Shown here: piece after piece, positions 18,211 to 26,588 of the stretch
Numbering within the stretch: position 1 is the stretch's first letter
Layout: each line of letters opens with the position of its first letter
Source: Porphyromonadaceae bacterium UBA4259
Lineage (GTDB): Bacteria > Bacteroidota > Bacteroidia > Bacteroidales > Muribaculaceae
Assembly (NCBI GenBank): GCA_002396125.1
Contig: DGWL01000102.1
Span: 1 to 51,609 of the forward strand
Length of the DNA stretch: 51,609 nt
Direction of reading: 5' to 3'
The notes under the pieces: generated by a model
What the model saw: the letters and a program-made list of their open reading frames with translations, nothing else
Database searches by the model: none
What the model was told of the DNA's origin: nothing
Program-made: the position numbers and the translations under genes

Positions 18211-18771
18211 ATGGAAGATGTAAAAACCTATCTTGACGCAGCCGAGAAGAAGATGAACGAGGCTGTTGCTTATCTCGACGAAACCCTCTCGCGCGTGCGT
18301 GCAGGAAAAGCCAACCCCAAAATCCTTGACCCCGTTAAGGTGGAATATTATGGCTCAATGATGCCCATCGCCAACGTGGCCAACGTGGCAGTGCCCGATG
18401 CCCGCAGCATCACCATCACTCCCTGGGAGAAACCCATGATTAAGGTGATTGAGAAAGCTATTCTCGACTCTAACATCGGCATCACCCCCGAGAACAACGG
18501 CGAGATTATTCGCCTCAACTTCCCACCACTCACCGAGGAACGCCGCAAGCAGCTCGTGAAGGATGCCAAGGCCGAGGCCGAGAAGGCCAAAGTGAGCGTG
18601 CGTAACGCTCGTCGCGAGCTCATCGAGGGCTTGAAGAAAGCTGTGAAAGACGGCATGCCCGAGGATGCCCAGAAAGACGGCGAGGAAAAAGTGCAAAAGC
18701 TCCACGACAAGTTCCTCAAGAAGATTGACGAAGTCTTCGCCGCCAAGGAGAAAGAGATTCTCACCGTGTAA
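18211..18771 (+). CDS. frr: Ribosome recycling factor
   Basis: 186 aa, the normal length. It splits post-termination ribosomes together with EF-G. Conserved parts are visible: ETLSRVRAGKANP (about 24-36), VEYYGSMMPIANVANV, TITPWEKPMI, IGITPENNGEIIRLNFPPLTEERRK-type core (about 88-112), then a long charged helix (KAEAEKAKVSVRNARRE). It stands alone, without pyrH or tsf beside it, and has its own terminator. Confidence 0.97.
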   Translation: MEDVKTYLDAAEKKMNEAVAYLDETLSRVRAGKANPKILDPVKVEYYGSMMPIANVANVAVPDARSITITPWEKPMIKVIEKAILDSNIGITPENNGEIIRLNFPPLTEERRKQLVKDAKAEAEKAKVSVRNARRELIEGLKKAVKDGMPEDAQKDGEEKVQKLHDKFLKKIDEVFAAKEKEILTV

Positions 18772-18803
18772 AAAAATCGAATCGTTTTTTTTCAACACAA
18801 GAT

Positions 18804-18836
18804 AACCTGCACACCACCATGGCTGTGCAGGTTTTT
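18804..18836 (+). terminator. Terminator after frr
   Basis: A perfect 10-bp stem (AACCTGCACA at 18804-18813 with TGTGCAGGTT at 18824-18833) followed by a T-run to 18836. Confidence 0.9.
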
Positions 18837-18878
18837 TGCCGATTGCAGAAGCCTTGAGGCTTTAAATTCTTTAATTCC

Positions 18879-18909
18879 TTTTTCCATATAAAAATAATGT
18901 GTAACTTTG
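18879..18909 (+). promoter_or_regulatory. Promoter of the CoA-transferase gene
   Basis: TTTT (18879-18882) and TAACTTTG (18902-18909), 19 nt apart; the -7 box fits fully and the -33 box at 3 of 4 positions. The leader is about 50 nt. Confidence 0.6.
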
Positions 18910-18965
18910 CATCGTTTTTTGAAACGACACCACATTAAAAACAATAATAAACTATAAAACTTACA

Positions 18966-20459
18966 ATGATTTACCCAATTATCACAGCCGAAGAGGCTGC
19001 CGAGTTTGTCAACAATGGTGACAATGTGGGCGTATCGGGCTTTACAGCTCCAGGCTGCCCCAAGGCCGTTGCTCCTTTCATCGCCGCCAAGGCCCGTCGT
19101 GAGCATGAGGCTGGTCGCGAGTTTAAAATCAACATTTTCAGCGGTGCGTCGACCAACGACTTCATCGATGGTGAGCTCACCCGCGCTGAGGCTATCAACT
19201 ATCGCACCCCCTACCAGTCGCACCCCGACTTGCGCAAGGCTATCAACAACAACACCATCCACTACAACGACCGTCACTTGAGCGAGCTCTCGCAAGAGTT
19301 CCGCTACAACTACTACGGCAAGATGAACGTTGCCATCGTTGAGGCACAAAGCATCACCGACGATGGTGAAATCGTGCTTGGCACCTCGGTGGGCTGCACT
19401 CCCACTTGGCTCATGTGTGCCGACAAGGTTATCATTGAGCTCAACGACCAGTTGCCCGAGAGCATTCGTGGCTTGCACGATATCTACATTCCTCTCGATC
19501 CTCCCAACCGTCGCGAGATTCCCATCTACACTCCTCACGACCGCGCAGGCTCACCCACAGCCCATGTCGACCCCAAGAAGGTTGTGGGCGTGGTGAAGAC
19601 TTCGTTCCAGTTGGGCAAGGCCGGTGCCTTCACTCCAGTTGACGACACCACCCGCAAGATTGGCCACAACGTGGTTCAATTCCTCATCAACGAGATGAAG
19701 TGTGGCCGCATCCCCAAGTCGTTCCTGCCATTGCAGAGCGGCGTGGGCAACATTGCCAACGCTGTGCTCGATAGCCTCGAGGAGAGCGACGAGATTCCGG
19801 CATTTGAGGTTTACACCGAGGTTATGCAAGACACATTTGTCAAGCTGTTGCTCGATGGTCACTGCAAGTTTGTGAGCACCTGCTCACTCACACTCTCTCA
19901 CGAGACCATGGCCGAGTTCTTCAACAACATCGACAAGCTCCACGACAAGGTGCTCATGCGCCCCAGCGAGATTAGCAACAACCCCGAGGTTATCCGCCGT
20001 CTGGGCGTGCTCTCAATGAACACCGCTATCGAGGCCGACATCTTTGGTAACATCAACTCGTCGCACGTGAGCGGCACTCGCCTGATGAACGGCATTGGCG
20101 GTAGTGGCGACTTCACCCGCAACGCCTACACCAGCATCTTCATGTGCCCGTCAATCAAGAAGGACGATTGCATCTCTACCATCGTGCCCATGTGTACTCA
20201 CATCGACCACACAGTGCACAGCGCCGACATCATCGTTACCGACCAGGGTGTCGCCGACTTGCGATTCAAGGATCCCGTGCAATGCGCCGAGGAAATCATC
20301 GAGAATGCAGCTCACCCCATCTACCGCCCATTGCTGCGTGAGTACTTGAAGACTTGCAAGATGGGTCACGTGATGCAAAACAACGAGATGGCACTTGCCT
20401 TCCACGCCGCACTGGCAAGCACAGGCGACATGCGCAACGCCAATTTCTCAAGCAAATAA
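18966..20459 (+). CDS. Succinate:acetate-type CoA-transferase / acetyl-CoA hydrolase family
   Basis: 497 aa, the family's usual length. It moves CoA between acyl-CoA and carboxylates, probably succinate with acetate or propionate, in the fermentative acetate/propionate route of Bacteroidales. The visible signs are GVSGFTAPGCPKAV (about 22-35), LPLQSGVGNIANAV (254-267), the likely catalytic Glu285 in VYTEVMQD, and the oxyanion loop GIGGSGDF near 379-386. It is monocistronic, with its own promoter and terminator, which suits strong housekeeping expression. The exact CoA donor is inferred. Confidence 0.9.
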   Translation: MIYPIITAEEAAEFVNNGDNVGVSGFTAPGCPKAVAPFIAAKARREHEAGREFKINIFSGASTNDFIDGELTRAEAINYRTPYQSHPDLRKAINNNTIHYNDRHLSELSQEFRYNYYGKMNVAIVEAQSITDDGEIVLGTSVGCTPTWLMCADKVIIELNDQLPESIRGLHDIYIPLDPPNRREIPIYTPHDRAGSPTAHVDPKKVVGVVKTSFQLGKAGAFTPVDDTTRKIGHNVVQFLINEMKCGRIPKSFLPLQSGVGNIANAVLDSLEESDEIPAFEVYTEVMQDTFVKLLLDGHCKFVSTCSLTLSHETMAEFFNNIDKLHDKVLMRPSEISNNPEVIRRLGVLSMNTAIEADIFGNINSSHVSGTRLMNGIGGSGDFTRNAYTSIFMCPSIKKDDCISTIVPMCTHIDHTVHSADIIVTDQGVADLRFKDPVQCAEEIIENAAHPIYRPLLREYLKTCKMGHVMQNNEMALAFHAALASTGDMRNANFSSK

Positions 20460-20490
20460 AAAAACGAGAACAACATCTCAACAACTCATT

Positions 20491-20522
20491 GAGACTCGGG
20501 CTTAGGTCCGAGTCTTTTTTTA
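20491..20522 (+). terminator. Terminator after the CoA-transferase gene
   Basis: An 8-bp stem (AGACTCGG with CCGAGTCT, 20492-20499 with 20508-20515), then a T-run to 20521. Confidence 0.9.
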
Positions 20523-20562
20523 TAGCGTTATTTTATAAATATTGTAATTTTACCTTAATTTA

Positions 20563-20594
20563 TTTGCATTTTACCATTAATCATATTATCTTTG
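20563..20594 (+). promoter_or_regulatory. Consensus promoter of the two orphan genes
   Basis: TTTG (20563-20566), 20-nt spacer, TATCTTTG (20587-20594). All fixed positions match the Bacteroidetes consensus. It fits a start at 20646 with a leader of about 45 nt. Confidence 0.8.
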
Positions 20595-20645
20595 CACAGT
20601 GAATTACGACAACATCTTATATTAACCTTAACAAAAACACTACAA

Positions 20646-21095
20646 ATGAACTACTTGAACATGAGCGAAAGCGCTCAGCGGCGCGACTGCCGCGACCGGG
20701 AACTTACCGAACTTTATTGCGAAATCTATGACAATCTGCGACAACGTCGAGTCAAGAACCTGCGCCGAGTGGCGCTCAACATTGCGCTCACCACTGGCGC
20801 CCCACCCTATCATGTGGGCTATGACCGTGCTTGCGTGGTGGTGTCGCATCTGCTGCGCGACGACACCGGTTTCAGCCTCAAGAGCACAGTGAATCAGGAA
20901 ATGTGGGCCGATCTCACCGCAAAAGTAAAATGCCTGATGTCAAGCGGCAAGATGTCGATGTCGCAAGCCGTCACCTTAGTGCTTGAGCAATGCCGAGCCT
21001 CGAGGTTTTTCCTCACCGAGCAACACGCCTGGGTCATCATCAAGCGAACCTTGAGCCGCATGAACATACGCCGCCCCTATGGACGCGTGGCTTGA
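20646..21095 (+). CDS. Hypothetical protein, orphan
   Basis: 149 aa from the ATG at 20646; the ATG at 20592 lies inside the promoter and is rejected. I do not recognise the family. The protein is basic, mostly helical, rich in R, with no signal peptide or membrane segment (YCEIYDNLRQRRVKNLRRVAL near 25-45; many hydrophobic heptads). It reads like a small DNA- or RNA-associated protein, but no motif proves that. It shares a transcript with the next gene 44 bp downstream. Confidence 0.6.
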   Translation: MNYLNMSESAQRRDCRDRELTELYCEIYDNLRQRRVKNLRRVALNIALTTGAPPYHVGYDRACVVVSHLLRDDTGFSLKSTVNQEMWADLTAKVKCLMSSGKMSMSQAVTLVLEQCRASRFFLTEQHAWVIIKRTLSRMNIRRPYGRVA

Positions 21096-21139
21096 CCGAC
21101 AACTAAAAAGTATAACCTAACTCATCACACACTCAACCC

Positions 21140-21577
21140 ATGAACAACATTATCGTTACCATCGACTTCGATGAAATATTGAACTATGTGTACGCGCAAA
21201 GCGCATGGTACACTGCCCACGAACCCAATGCCAGGGTTCTCACCCCCGACTCCGGCAAGATGCTGCTGCTCAAGCTCAAGGAAGGCTATGCCGACCTGCG
21301 GCAGCGAGTGCTTGGCTACCTTGAGAGCGACAACTTCAACCCCAACATCGACAAGGGCAACATAACAATGACATTTACCTTCAAGCACCGGCAACAGGCA
21401 GGCTTCGACACCGCTCTGCACGACACCATTGTAGCACTGCTCGCCCACTTCGTGCTCATGCGCTTCTATGGCGAGGTTGACCCACGCGGCAAGCAGCATG
21501 GCAGCAGTATCTACAACCTGGAATGGCGCCGCTACAAAGCCAAACTAATGCTCACTTTCGCCCACGACGAGCTGTAA
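21140..21577 (+). CDS. Hypothetical protein, orphan
   Basis: 145 aa, family not recognised. Soluble, with no signal peptide; it starts MNNIIVTIDFDEILNYVYAQ and mixes alpha and beta segments (GNITMTFTFKHR, LLAHFVLMRFYG). In Bacteroidales, conjugal or phage-linked proteins can look like this, but nothing mobile is next to it. It follows its neighbour by 44 bp in the same direction, probably one operon, and ends before a convergent terminator. Confidence 0.6.
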   Translation: MNNIIVTIDFDEILNYVYAQSAWYTAHEPNARVLTPDSGKMLLLKLKEGYADLRQRVLGYLESDNFNPNIDKGNITMTFTFKHRQQAGFDTALHDTIVALLAHFVLMRFYGEVDPRGKQHGSSIYNLEWRRYKAKLMLTFAHDEL

Positions 21578-21601
21578 CACCGCCGCACCCTTGAAAACAA
21601 G

Positions 21602-21642
21602 AAAAGTGAAGAAAAAGAAACCTATCTTTTTTCTTCACTTTT
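21602..21642. terminator. Bidirectional terminator between convergent genes
   Basis: AAAAGTGAAGAAAAAGA (21602-21618) pairs with TCTTTTTTCTTCACTTTT (21625-21642) with one bulge; A- and T-runs flank it on both sides, so it serves both strands. Confidence 0.8.
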
Positions 21643-21665
21643 TACTTTAAAACAGTACTGAACTG

Positions 21666-22595
21666 CTACTTGAATGCTTTGTCGATTGCACGCTCAAGCA
21701 TTTTAGCGCCTTGCTTAGTGGCAATCTTGGCACTCTCCTTGATTAGCGTGTCAACCTCGGCCGGCAAGTCAAACGATGACTCGGCCCTGTCCTCTGGAGT
21801 CACCTCTTCTTCTTCGGGCACTTGCGGCTCTTGTGGCTCCAGCGACGGCTCCACAATGCTGTTATCCTCTTCAACATCAGGCTCAGTGCCCAGCATGCCG
21901 CGACCAATGTTCAAGGCATCCTTCACACTGATGCCGATTGCCTCCTGAAGTTTCTCATTAATCTGGTTTTTATCGAAGGTGAACACATGACCCATAATAC
22001 CAAGCGAAATGCGCGATTTCTCGGCTCCGGTGTCGATATAGCCCAGCGAGAAGAGCACGTAATTGTCGACCTCAACCACCTGGTTGACAACGCCACGAAT
22101 CAGCTGAGTGGAGCCCACCTTCAGCAAGCCGCCTATCACTCCCGAGCCGCCCATTTCCTCAATCGTCTGGCTCATCCACGAGCGCGACACGCTGGTGATG
22201 GCTCGACAATGGTCATCCTTGGTGGGATTAGTGACAGCAAGCAATATCGCGAGCACAGCAATCACTATCAGTGTAACCCACAGTGCGGTGTGACTCTTGC
22301 GAGGTTTAACGGGAACAGGCTCAGCCTCGGCGGGTTGCGGGTCAACTTGCTGCCTTGCGCCATTCCATTGTGGCGGCCTGGCACCTTGCGGCTCACCTTG
22401 CTCGGGTGCTGGCGCACTTGCCGCTCCGGGGGCATAAGCCACCATGTGCTGCAACTCGGCCACAGCACTTGCCGGAGCCCAGTCGGGCATTCCGTCGTGC
22501 CACACGGGAGTGTCGGGCATGATGCTCATGCCACCCAACTGCTCAAGCGTGAAAGGACCTTGCTGCCTGTCATTCATGATTATAAAAAATTCCAT
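21666..22595 (-). CDS. GYF_2-domain membrane protein
   Basis: 309 aa from the ATG at 22595 (MEFFIIMNDRQQGPF); the longer frame to 22691 runs into the promoter and is rejected. GYF_2 domain at about 1-55 (GPFTLEQL, then VWHDGMPDW), which in other proteins binds proline-rich peptides. A Pro/Ala-rich linker follows, then one membrane helix (about 105-128, LWVTLIVIAVLAILLAV), and a DUF4359-like region (TNPTKDDHCRAI, GYIDTG, HVFTF) that is probably periplasmic. The C-terminal part is very acidic, then helical. Orphan, with its own promoter at about 22689-22721. Confidence 0.75.
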   Translation of the reverse strand: MEFFIIMNDRQQGPFTLEQLGGMSIMPDTPVWHDGMPDWAPASAVAELQHMVAYAPGAASAPAPEQGEPQGARPPQWNGARQQVDPQPAEAEPVPVKPRKSHTALWVTLIVIAVLAILLAVTNPTKDDHCRAITSVSRSWMSQTIEEMGGSGVIGGLLKVGSTQLIRGVVNQVVEVDNYVLFSLGYIDTGAEKSRISLGIMGHVFTFDKNQINEKLQEAIGISVKDALNIGRGMLGTEPDVEEDNSIVEPSLEPQEPQVPEEEEVTPEDRAESSFDLPAEVDTLIKESAKIATKQGAKMLERAIDKAFK

Positions 22596-22688
22596 AGTAC
22601 CTAAAACATTTAAAGTGAAACAAATTGAATTAAAAGTAAATATAGAAATTTTTAATGTTCGCCAATTTTTCGAAGCATTAGATGCTCG

Positions 22689-22721
22689 CAAAGGTATCGA
22701 AGTTTAAAACGTAATTGCAAC
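22689..22721 (-). promoter_or_regulatory. Promoter of the GYF gene; rest of the divergent gap
   Basis: TACCTTTG on the minus strand (22689-22696) with GTTG 21 nt upstream (22718-22721). It places transcription downstream of the 22691 ATG and so supports the start at 22595. The gap to 22927 also holds a TACTTTTA box for lemA on the plus strand (22880-22887) and AT-rich DNA, nothing else seen. Confidence 0.6.
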
Positions 22722-22927
22722 AACCGTGCCATTTTTAACTATAAATTAACTTTTTAGGCACGATTCACCCCACCCTCCGCTAAAATCTTCTTCTTTCACA
22801 CCACCTTGCACCAAGCGGCCAAAGTAGCAATCTTATTATTTTTTGGCATAAAAATTGCGCACATTTCAACAAAAAGCATTACTTTTACAAAAAAAATTTT
22901 AATCACTTTTTAAAAAACTCTAAAATT

Positions 22928-23674
22928 ATGGATCAGAACACAACAGGTAACAATCCTAACGTGAACAACGTTAATCCCATGAACAACGCAATTGGAGGTA
23001 ACGCCGCCAAGGGATGCTTTGGCATGGGCAAGATGGGATGCATTGGCATTGCAGTGCTCGCTGCTCTCGCAATGTGGGTTTACAGTGGCTACAATGGCCT
23101 CGTGACTCAAGAAGAGGAAGTAAAGACCGCTTGGTCGCAAGTTGAGAATCAATATCAGCGCCGCATCGACCTCATCAAGAATGTGGCTGCCAGCGCCAAG
23201 AAGTATGCCAACACCGAGAAGGAAATCCAGCTCGGAACCGCCAACGCACGCGCGCACAACAATACCGGTAACGCAGCCGACCAGCAGATGCAGGCCGTTG
23301 CCGCTACCGCCGACTCGCTCGCACGCGTGAAGATGGACCCCAACAATGCCCAGTCGATGCAACAGTATGCCGCAGCTCAGGACAAGATGCTCGAGCAGGC
23401 ACGCCTGGCTATCAACGTTGTGCATGAGGCCTATCCCGAGCTCAAGAGCGACAAACTCTTTGAGAACCTGCAAGTTCAACTCGAGGGAACCGAGAACCGC
23501 GTAGCCACCGAGCGCAAGAAATTCAACGAGACAGCTCAGCAGTATAACACCAACATCCGCAAGTTCCCGGGCAACATCCTGGCTAAGTTCTTCGGCTTCA
23601 ACGAGCGTCCCTACTTCGCTGCTCAAGAAGGTGCCGACAAGGCTCCCGACCTCGACAACATGTTTGACAACTAA
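22928..23674 (+). CDS. lemA: LemA family protein
   Basis: 248 aa. A Gly/Asn-rich N-terminal extension of about 35 residues, a membrane helix at about 36-56 (MGCIGIAVLAALAMWVY), then the LemA coiled helical domain (YNGLVTQEEEVKTAW, QVENQYQRRIDLIKNVA, and a conserved end FNERPYF). LemA proteins sit in the membrane with the helical bundle facing the envelope; their role is unclear, often tied to TPM proteins. Here four TPM genes follow in the same direction, so it likely heads that operon. Confidence 0.93.
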   Translation: MDQNTTGNNPNVNNVNPMNNAIGGNAAKGCFGMGKMGCIGIAVLAALAMWVYSGYNGLVTQEEEVKTAWSQVENQYQRRIDLIKNVAASAKKYANTEKEIQLGTANARAHNNTGNAADQQMQAVAATADSLARVKMDPNNAQSMQQYAAAQDKMLEQARLAINVVHEAYPELKSDKLFENLQVQLEGTENRVATERKKFNETAQQYNTNIRKFPGNILAKFFGFNERPYFAAQEGADKAPDLDNMFDN

Positions 23675-23683
23675 ACACGCACT

Positions 23684-24121
23684 ATGCAACTCGACGATTT
23701 TATCAGCATTCCCGACCAGGGCCGTGTGGTTGACGCCATTGGCGAGGCCGAAAAGATGACCTCGGGCGAAATTCGCGTGCATGTCACCCCAAAGTGTGGC
23801 AAGGACGTGATGCGCGACGCCATCAAGACCTTCAACCGCCTTGAGATGTACAAGACCCGCCACCGCAATGGTGTGCTCATCTTCCTGGCATTTGAAAGCC
23901 GCAAGTTTGCCATCCTGGGCGACTCGGGCATCAATGCCGTTGTTCCCGCCGACTATTGGGACAACGAGAAAGACACCCTGCAGCAGTATCTCAAGCAAGG
24001 CGACCCCGCCACAGGCTTGTGCAAGGTGATTGCCAGCGTGGGCGAGAAGCTGAAAACTCATTTCCCAATCGAAGAAGACGACGAGAACGAATTGAGCAAT
24101 GAAATATCATTTGAACAATAA
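23684..24121 (+). CDS. TPM domain protein, soluble
   Basis: 145 aa, no signal peptide. TPM fold of the short type: SGEIRVHVTPKCG (about 28-40), RNGVLIFLAFESRKFAILGDSGIN (near 62-85), ending in an acidic tail. Unlike the other three copies it looks cytosolic. It starts 9 bp after lemA and its end overlaps the next gene by 23 bp, so translation is probably coupled. Short TPM forms commonly pair with LemA; biochemical role unproven. Confidence 0.85.
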   Translation: MQLDDFISIPDQGRVVDAIGEAEKMTSGEIRVHVTPKCGKDVMRDAIKTFNRLEMYKTRHRNGVLIFLAFESRKFAILGDSGINAVVPADYWDNEKDTLQQYLKQGDPATGLCKVIASVGEKLKTHFPIEEDDENELSNEISFEQ

Positions 24122-24674
24122 ATTATCGCTAACCCTCGCACTGGCAATGCTGCTAATCGTGGCATTGCCAGCTTGCAAGGGCAAGAGTGCCGGGCAATCA
24201 ACCGCCTCACTCTCCACCGAGCAAGTCGATAGTGCCATCATCAAGGGCACATTTCCGGTGATGGACTATGCCAAGCTGCTCAGCAAAGCCGACCTGGATG
24301 CCATCAACAAGGTCATCATCGACCTCGACTCCAATCATGTGGCACAAGTGGCAGTAGTCACGACCACCGATTTAGAGGGAAAGGATGTTCACGACTTCGC
24401 CACAGGCTTCGGCAACAAGTGGGGTGTGGGTCACAAGGACAACAACGACGGCATCACCATCGTCATCAAGCCCAAGACGGGTGACGACCCCGAACAGCGC
24501 GGGCAGGCCGCAATAGCCACCGGCATCGGCATGGAAAAAATTCTCAACGATGAAATGTGCAAGCGCATCATCGACGAGATAATGATTCCCGAGTTCAAGA
24601 ACAACAACTACGGCGAAGGCATCAAGAAAGCCCTCTCACACATTAAGACGACTCTAGCAAAACAAGATAAGTGA
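24099..24674 (+). CDS. TPM domain lipoprotein
   Basis: 191 aa. Lipoprotein signal peptide ending LPAC (about residue 26), so it is anchored in an envelope membrane. TPM domain follows: VMDYAKLLSKADLDAINKV, HVAQVAVVTTTDLEGKDVHDFA, GNKWGVGHKDNNDGITIVI, then MIPEFKNNNYGEGIKKAL. It overlaps the genes before (23 bp) and after (1 base: TGATG), which marks one operon. No C-terminal membrane segment. Confidence 0.88.
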   Translation: MKYHLNNKLSLTLALAMLLIVALPACKGKSAGQSTASLSTEQVDSAIIKGTFPVMDYAKLLSKADLDAINKVIIDLDSNHVAQVAVVTTTDLEGKDVHDFATGFGNKWGVGHKDNNDGITIVIKPKTGDDPEQRGQAAIATGIGMEKILNDEMCKRIIDEIMIPEFKNNNYGEGIKKALSHIKTTLAKQDK

Positions 24675-25477
24675 TGACAACACGCAACACCGCCATAGCC
24701 ACATTCCTGCTACTGTGCATGGCCCTGACCATGAGCGCGGGCGTGCCTGGCAAGCCCACCGAGAAACTACTCACGTGGGACTATGCCGGCATCTTCTCGC
24801 CAGGTGAGAAAGCTCTTATCGAAGACTCACTCGAGGCCTTCTCTCGCAACACCAGCAACCAAGTGGTGGTGATGACCGTTACCAACGAGATGCTCGACGG
24901 CATGGACATGGCCGAGTTTGGGCAGCAAGTGGGCGAGACTTGGGGTGTGGGTTATAAGGGCAAGAACAATGGAGTGGTGATTCTCATCAAGCCCAAGACC
25001 GGCGACGACGCCATGGGCAAGGGACGGGCATTTATCACCACGGGCTACGGCTCTGAGGGGCCGCTCCCCGACCTGCTGTGCTCCAACATTGTTAATGAAC
25101 GTATGATTCCCCACTTCAGGGAGAACGACTATGCAGGCGGCGTGATGTCGGCTCTCGAAGTCATCAAGCCAGCGTTGCAAGGCGACTTCAACGAGGCCGA
25201 AAACCTCATGAGCGATGATGGCGGCGCTATCTTTGTGCTCATTGTGTTGATGATATTCCTGTGCATCTTCTTTGTGGCCATGAGCAAGAACCAAGGCAAT
25301 GGCAATGGCAACAACACCCGCACCTACACTGGCGGTCCAATCATCTTCCCCGGCACCTTTGGCAGCGGCAGCTCATCAAGAGGCTCGTTTGGAGGTGGAG
25401 GCTTCGGTGTCGGAGGCGGCTGGGGCGGCTTCGGCGGCGGTTCGTTTGGCGGCGGCGGTGGCGGCGGCAGCTGGTAA
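24674..25477 (+). CDS. TPM domain protein with membrane helix and Gly-rich tail
   Basis: 267 aa from ATG 24674 (TGATG junction with the previous stop). Signal peptide about 1-22, TPM domain about 30-175 (NQVVVMTVTNEMLDGMDMAEFG, WGVGYKGKNNGVVILI, MIPHFRENDYAGGVMSAL), one membrane helix near 190-207 (IFVLIVLMIFLCIFFVAM), then a tail of GGGG/FGGGS repeats. This is the layout of YgcG/BA_0591-type TPM proteins, whose Gly-rich tail is near-universal. Confidence 0.9.
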   Translation: MTTRNTAIATFLLLCMALTMSAGVPGKPTEKLLTWDYAGIFSPGEKALIEDSLEAFSRNTSNQVVVMTVTNEMLDGMDMAEFGQQVGETWGVGYKGKNNGVVILIKPKTGDDAMGKGRAFITTGYGSEGPLPDLLCSNIVNERMIPHFRENDYAGGVMSALEVIKPALQGDFNEAENLMSDDGGAIFVLIVLMIFLCIFFVAMSKNQGNGNGNNTRTYTGGPIIFPGTFGSGSSSRGSFGGGGFGVGGGWGGFGGGSFGGGGGGGSW

Positions 25478-25616
25478 TGAGAGATAGCAGCTGCCAGTTG
25501 ACAGTTTTTTAGTTTTAAACTTTAGGTTTACCGACATCCTTCCACCCGTTAAAACAGTCATTGCCTCGCAAGCTATCATTTTTTAGTTTTTAATAATTCT
25601 ATTCCTCATTTCTATT

Positions 25617-26537
25617 ATGCTACATCCTAAATCAGTATTATCGTTGTTGCTGGTAACAGTCGCGTGTCTGGTGGGTAGGGCTCAAGTGCCCGATGCTCCC
25701 GCCAAGGCATCGCCCATTGTCGACCTGGCAGGAATTATCAACAACGACTCGCTCGTAACAGCACTCAACACTCAACTCGACACCCTATCGCACCAGACGG
25801 GGAACCAAGTGGTGGTAGTCACAGTAAACGACATGGGAGGACTCGACCCCAAGGAGTTTGCCACCGAGCTAGGCAACAAGTGGGGAATAGGTGGCAAGAA
25901 TCTTAATAACGGACTTGTCATCGTCATCAAGCCTAAAAACGAGAGCGGAAGCGGCCAGGTGGGATTTGCCACTGGCTATGGCCTTGAGGGCTCGTTCCCC
26001 GACGTGTTCTGTAAGCGCCTTCAGGCCGACTACATGATACCTCACTTCAAGGAAAACGACTATGCAGGCGGCATTGAAGCGGCTGTTGCCGAGATTATTC
26101 CTGTCATCCAGCAGGAATACAAGGAAACCCAAGCACTCGCAGGTGATACTGCAGCCAAGAAAAAAGGCGGTGGAGGTGGCAACGGCTGGTTCATCATTGC
26201 CATCATCGTGGGTGTTATAGCTCTGTTCATGCTGCTTCGCAAGCGCAGCAAGCCGGCTCAGCCAGCTTCACAAGCAACACAAGCGGCCGAGCAGCCACAG
26301 CCTCAAGCTAAGACCGGCAGCTCAGCAGCCAGTGCGGCGGCAGTGGCAGGTGCAGCAGCTACAGGTGCAGCGCTAGCAGGAGCGGCACAAGAACCCGAGG
26401 AAGAACCCGAGGAACCAGTCGAAGAAGAAGAACCCGAGAAGCCTAAAGAAGAAGAAAAAGAAAAAACCGAGCCCTATAAGTACGGCTACGGCGGCGGCTC
26501 ATTTGGCGGTGGTGGTGCCAGCACCAGTTGGGATTAA
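25617..26537 (+). CDS. TPM domain protein with membrane helix and acidic/Gly tail
   Basis: 306 aa. Signal peptide about 1-22, TPM domain (VVVVTVNDMGGLDPKEFA, GNKWGIGGKNLNNGLVIVI, MIPHFKENDYAGGIEAAV), membrane helix near 190-210 (WFIIAIIVGVIALFMLL), then a long Ala/Pro-, Glu/Lys-rich linker and a final GGGSFGGGGAS. It is a fourth TPM copy after a 139-bp gap, perhaps with its own promoter. It looks like a diverged duplicate of the preceding gene. Confidence 0.9.
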   Translation: MLHPKSVLSLLLVTVACLVGRAQVPDAPAKASPIVDLAGIINNDSLVTALNTQLDTLSHQTGNQVVVVTVNDMGGLDPKEFATELGNKWGIGGKNLNNGLVIVIKPKNESGSGQVGFATGYGLEGSFPDVFCKRLQADYMIPHFKENDYAGGIEAAVAEIIPVIQQEYKETQALAGDTAAKKKGGGGGNGWFIIAIIVGVIALFMLLRKRSKPAQPASQATQAAEQPQPQAKTGSSAASAAAVAGAAATGAALAGAAQEPEEEPEEPVEEEEPEKPKEEEKEKTEPYKYGYGGGSFGGGGASTSWD

Positions 26538-26588
26538 TCATTTTAAGTAGTTTTTCTTGAGTTATAAAATAATCTAATCTTAACTGAT

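Noticed and set aside
25390..25475. Gly-rich tail as a possible frameshift or low-complexity artefact
   Set aside because: A Gly-rich, Ser-containing C-terminus is typical of TPM proteins, and the second large copy ends the same way.
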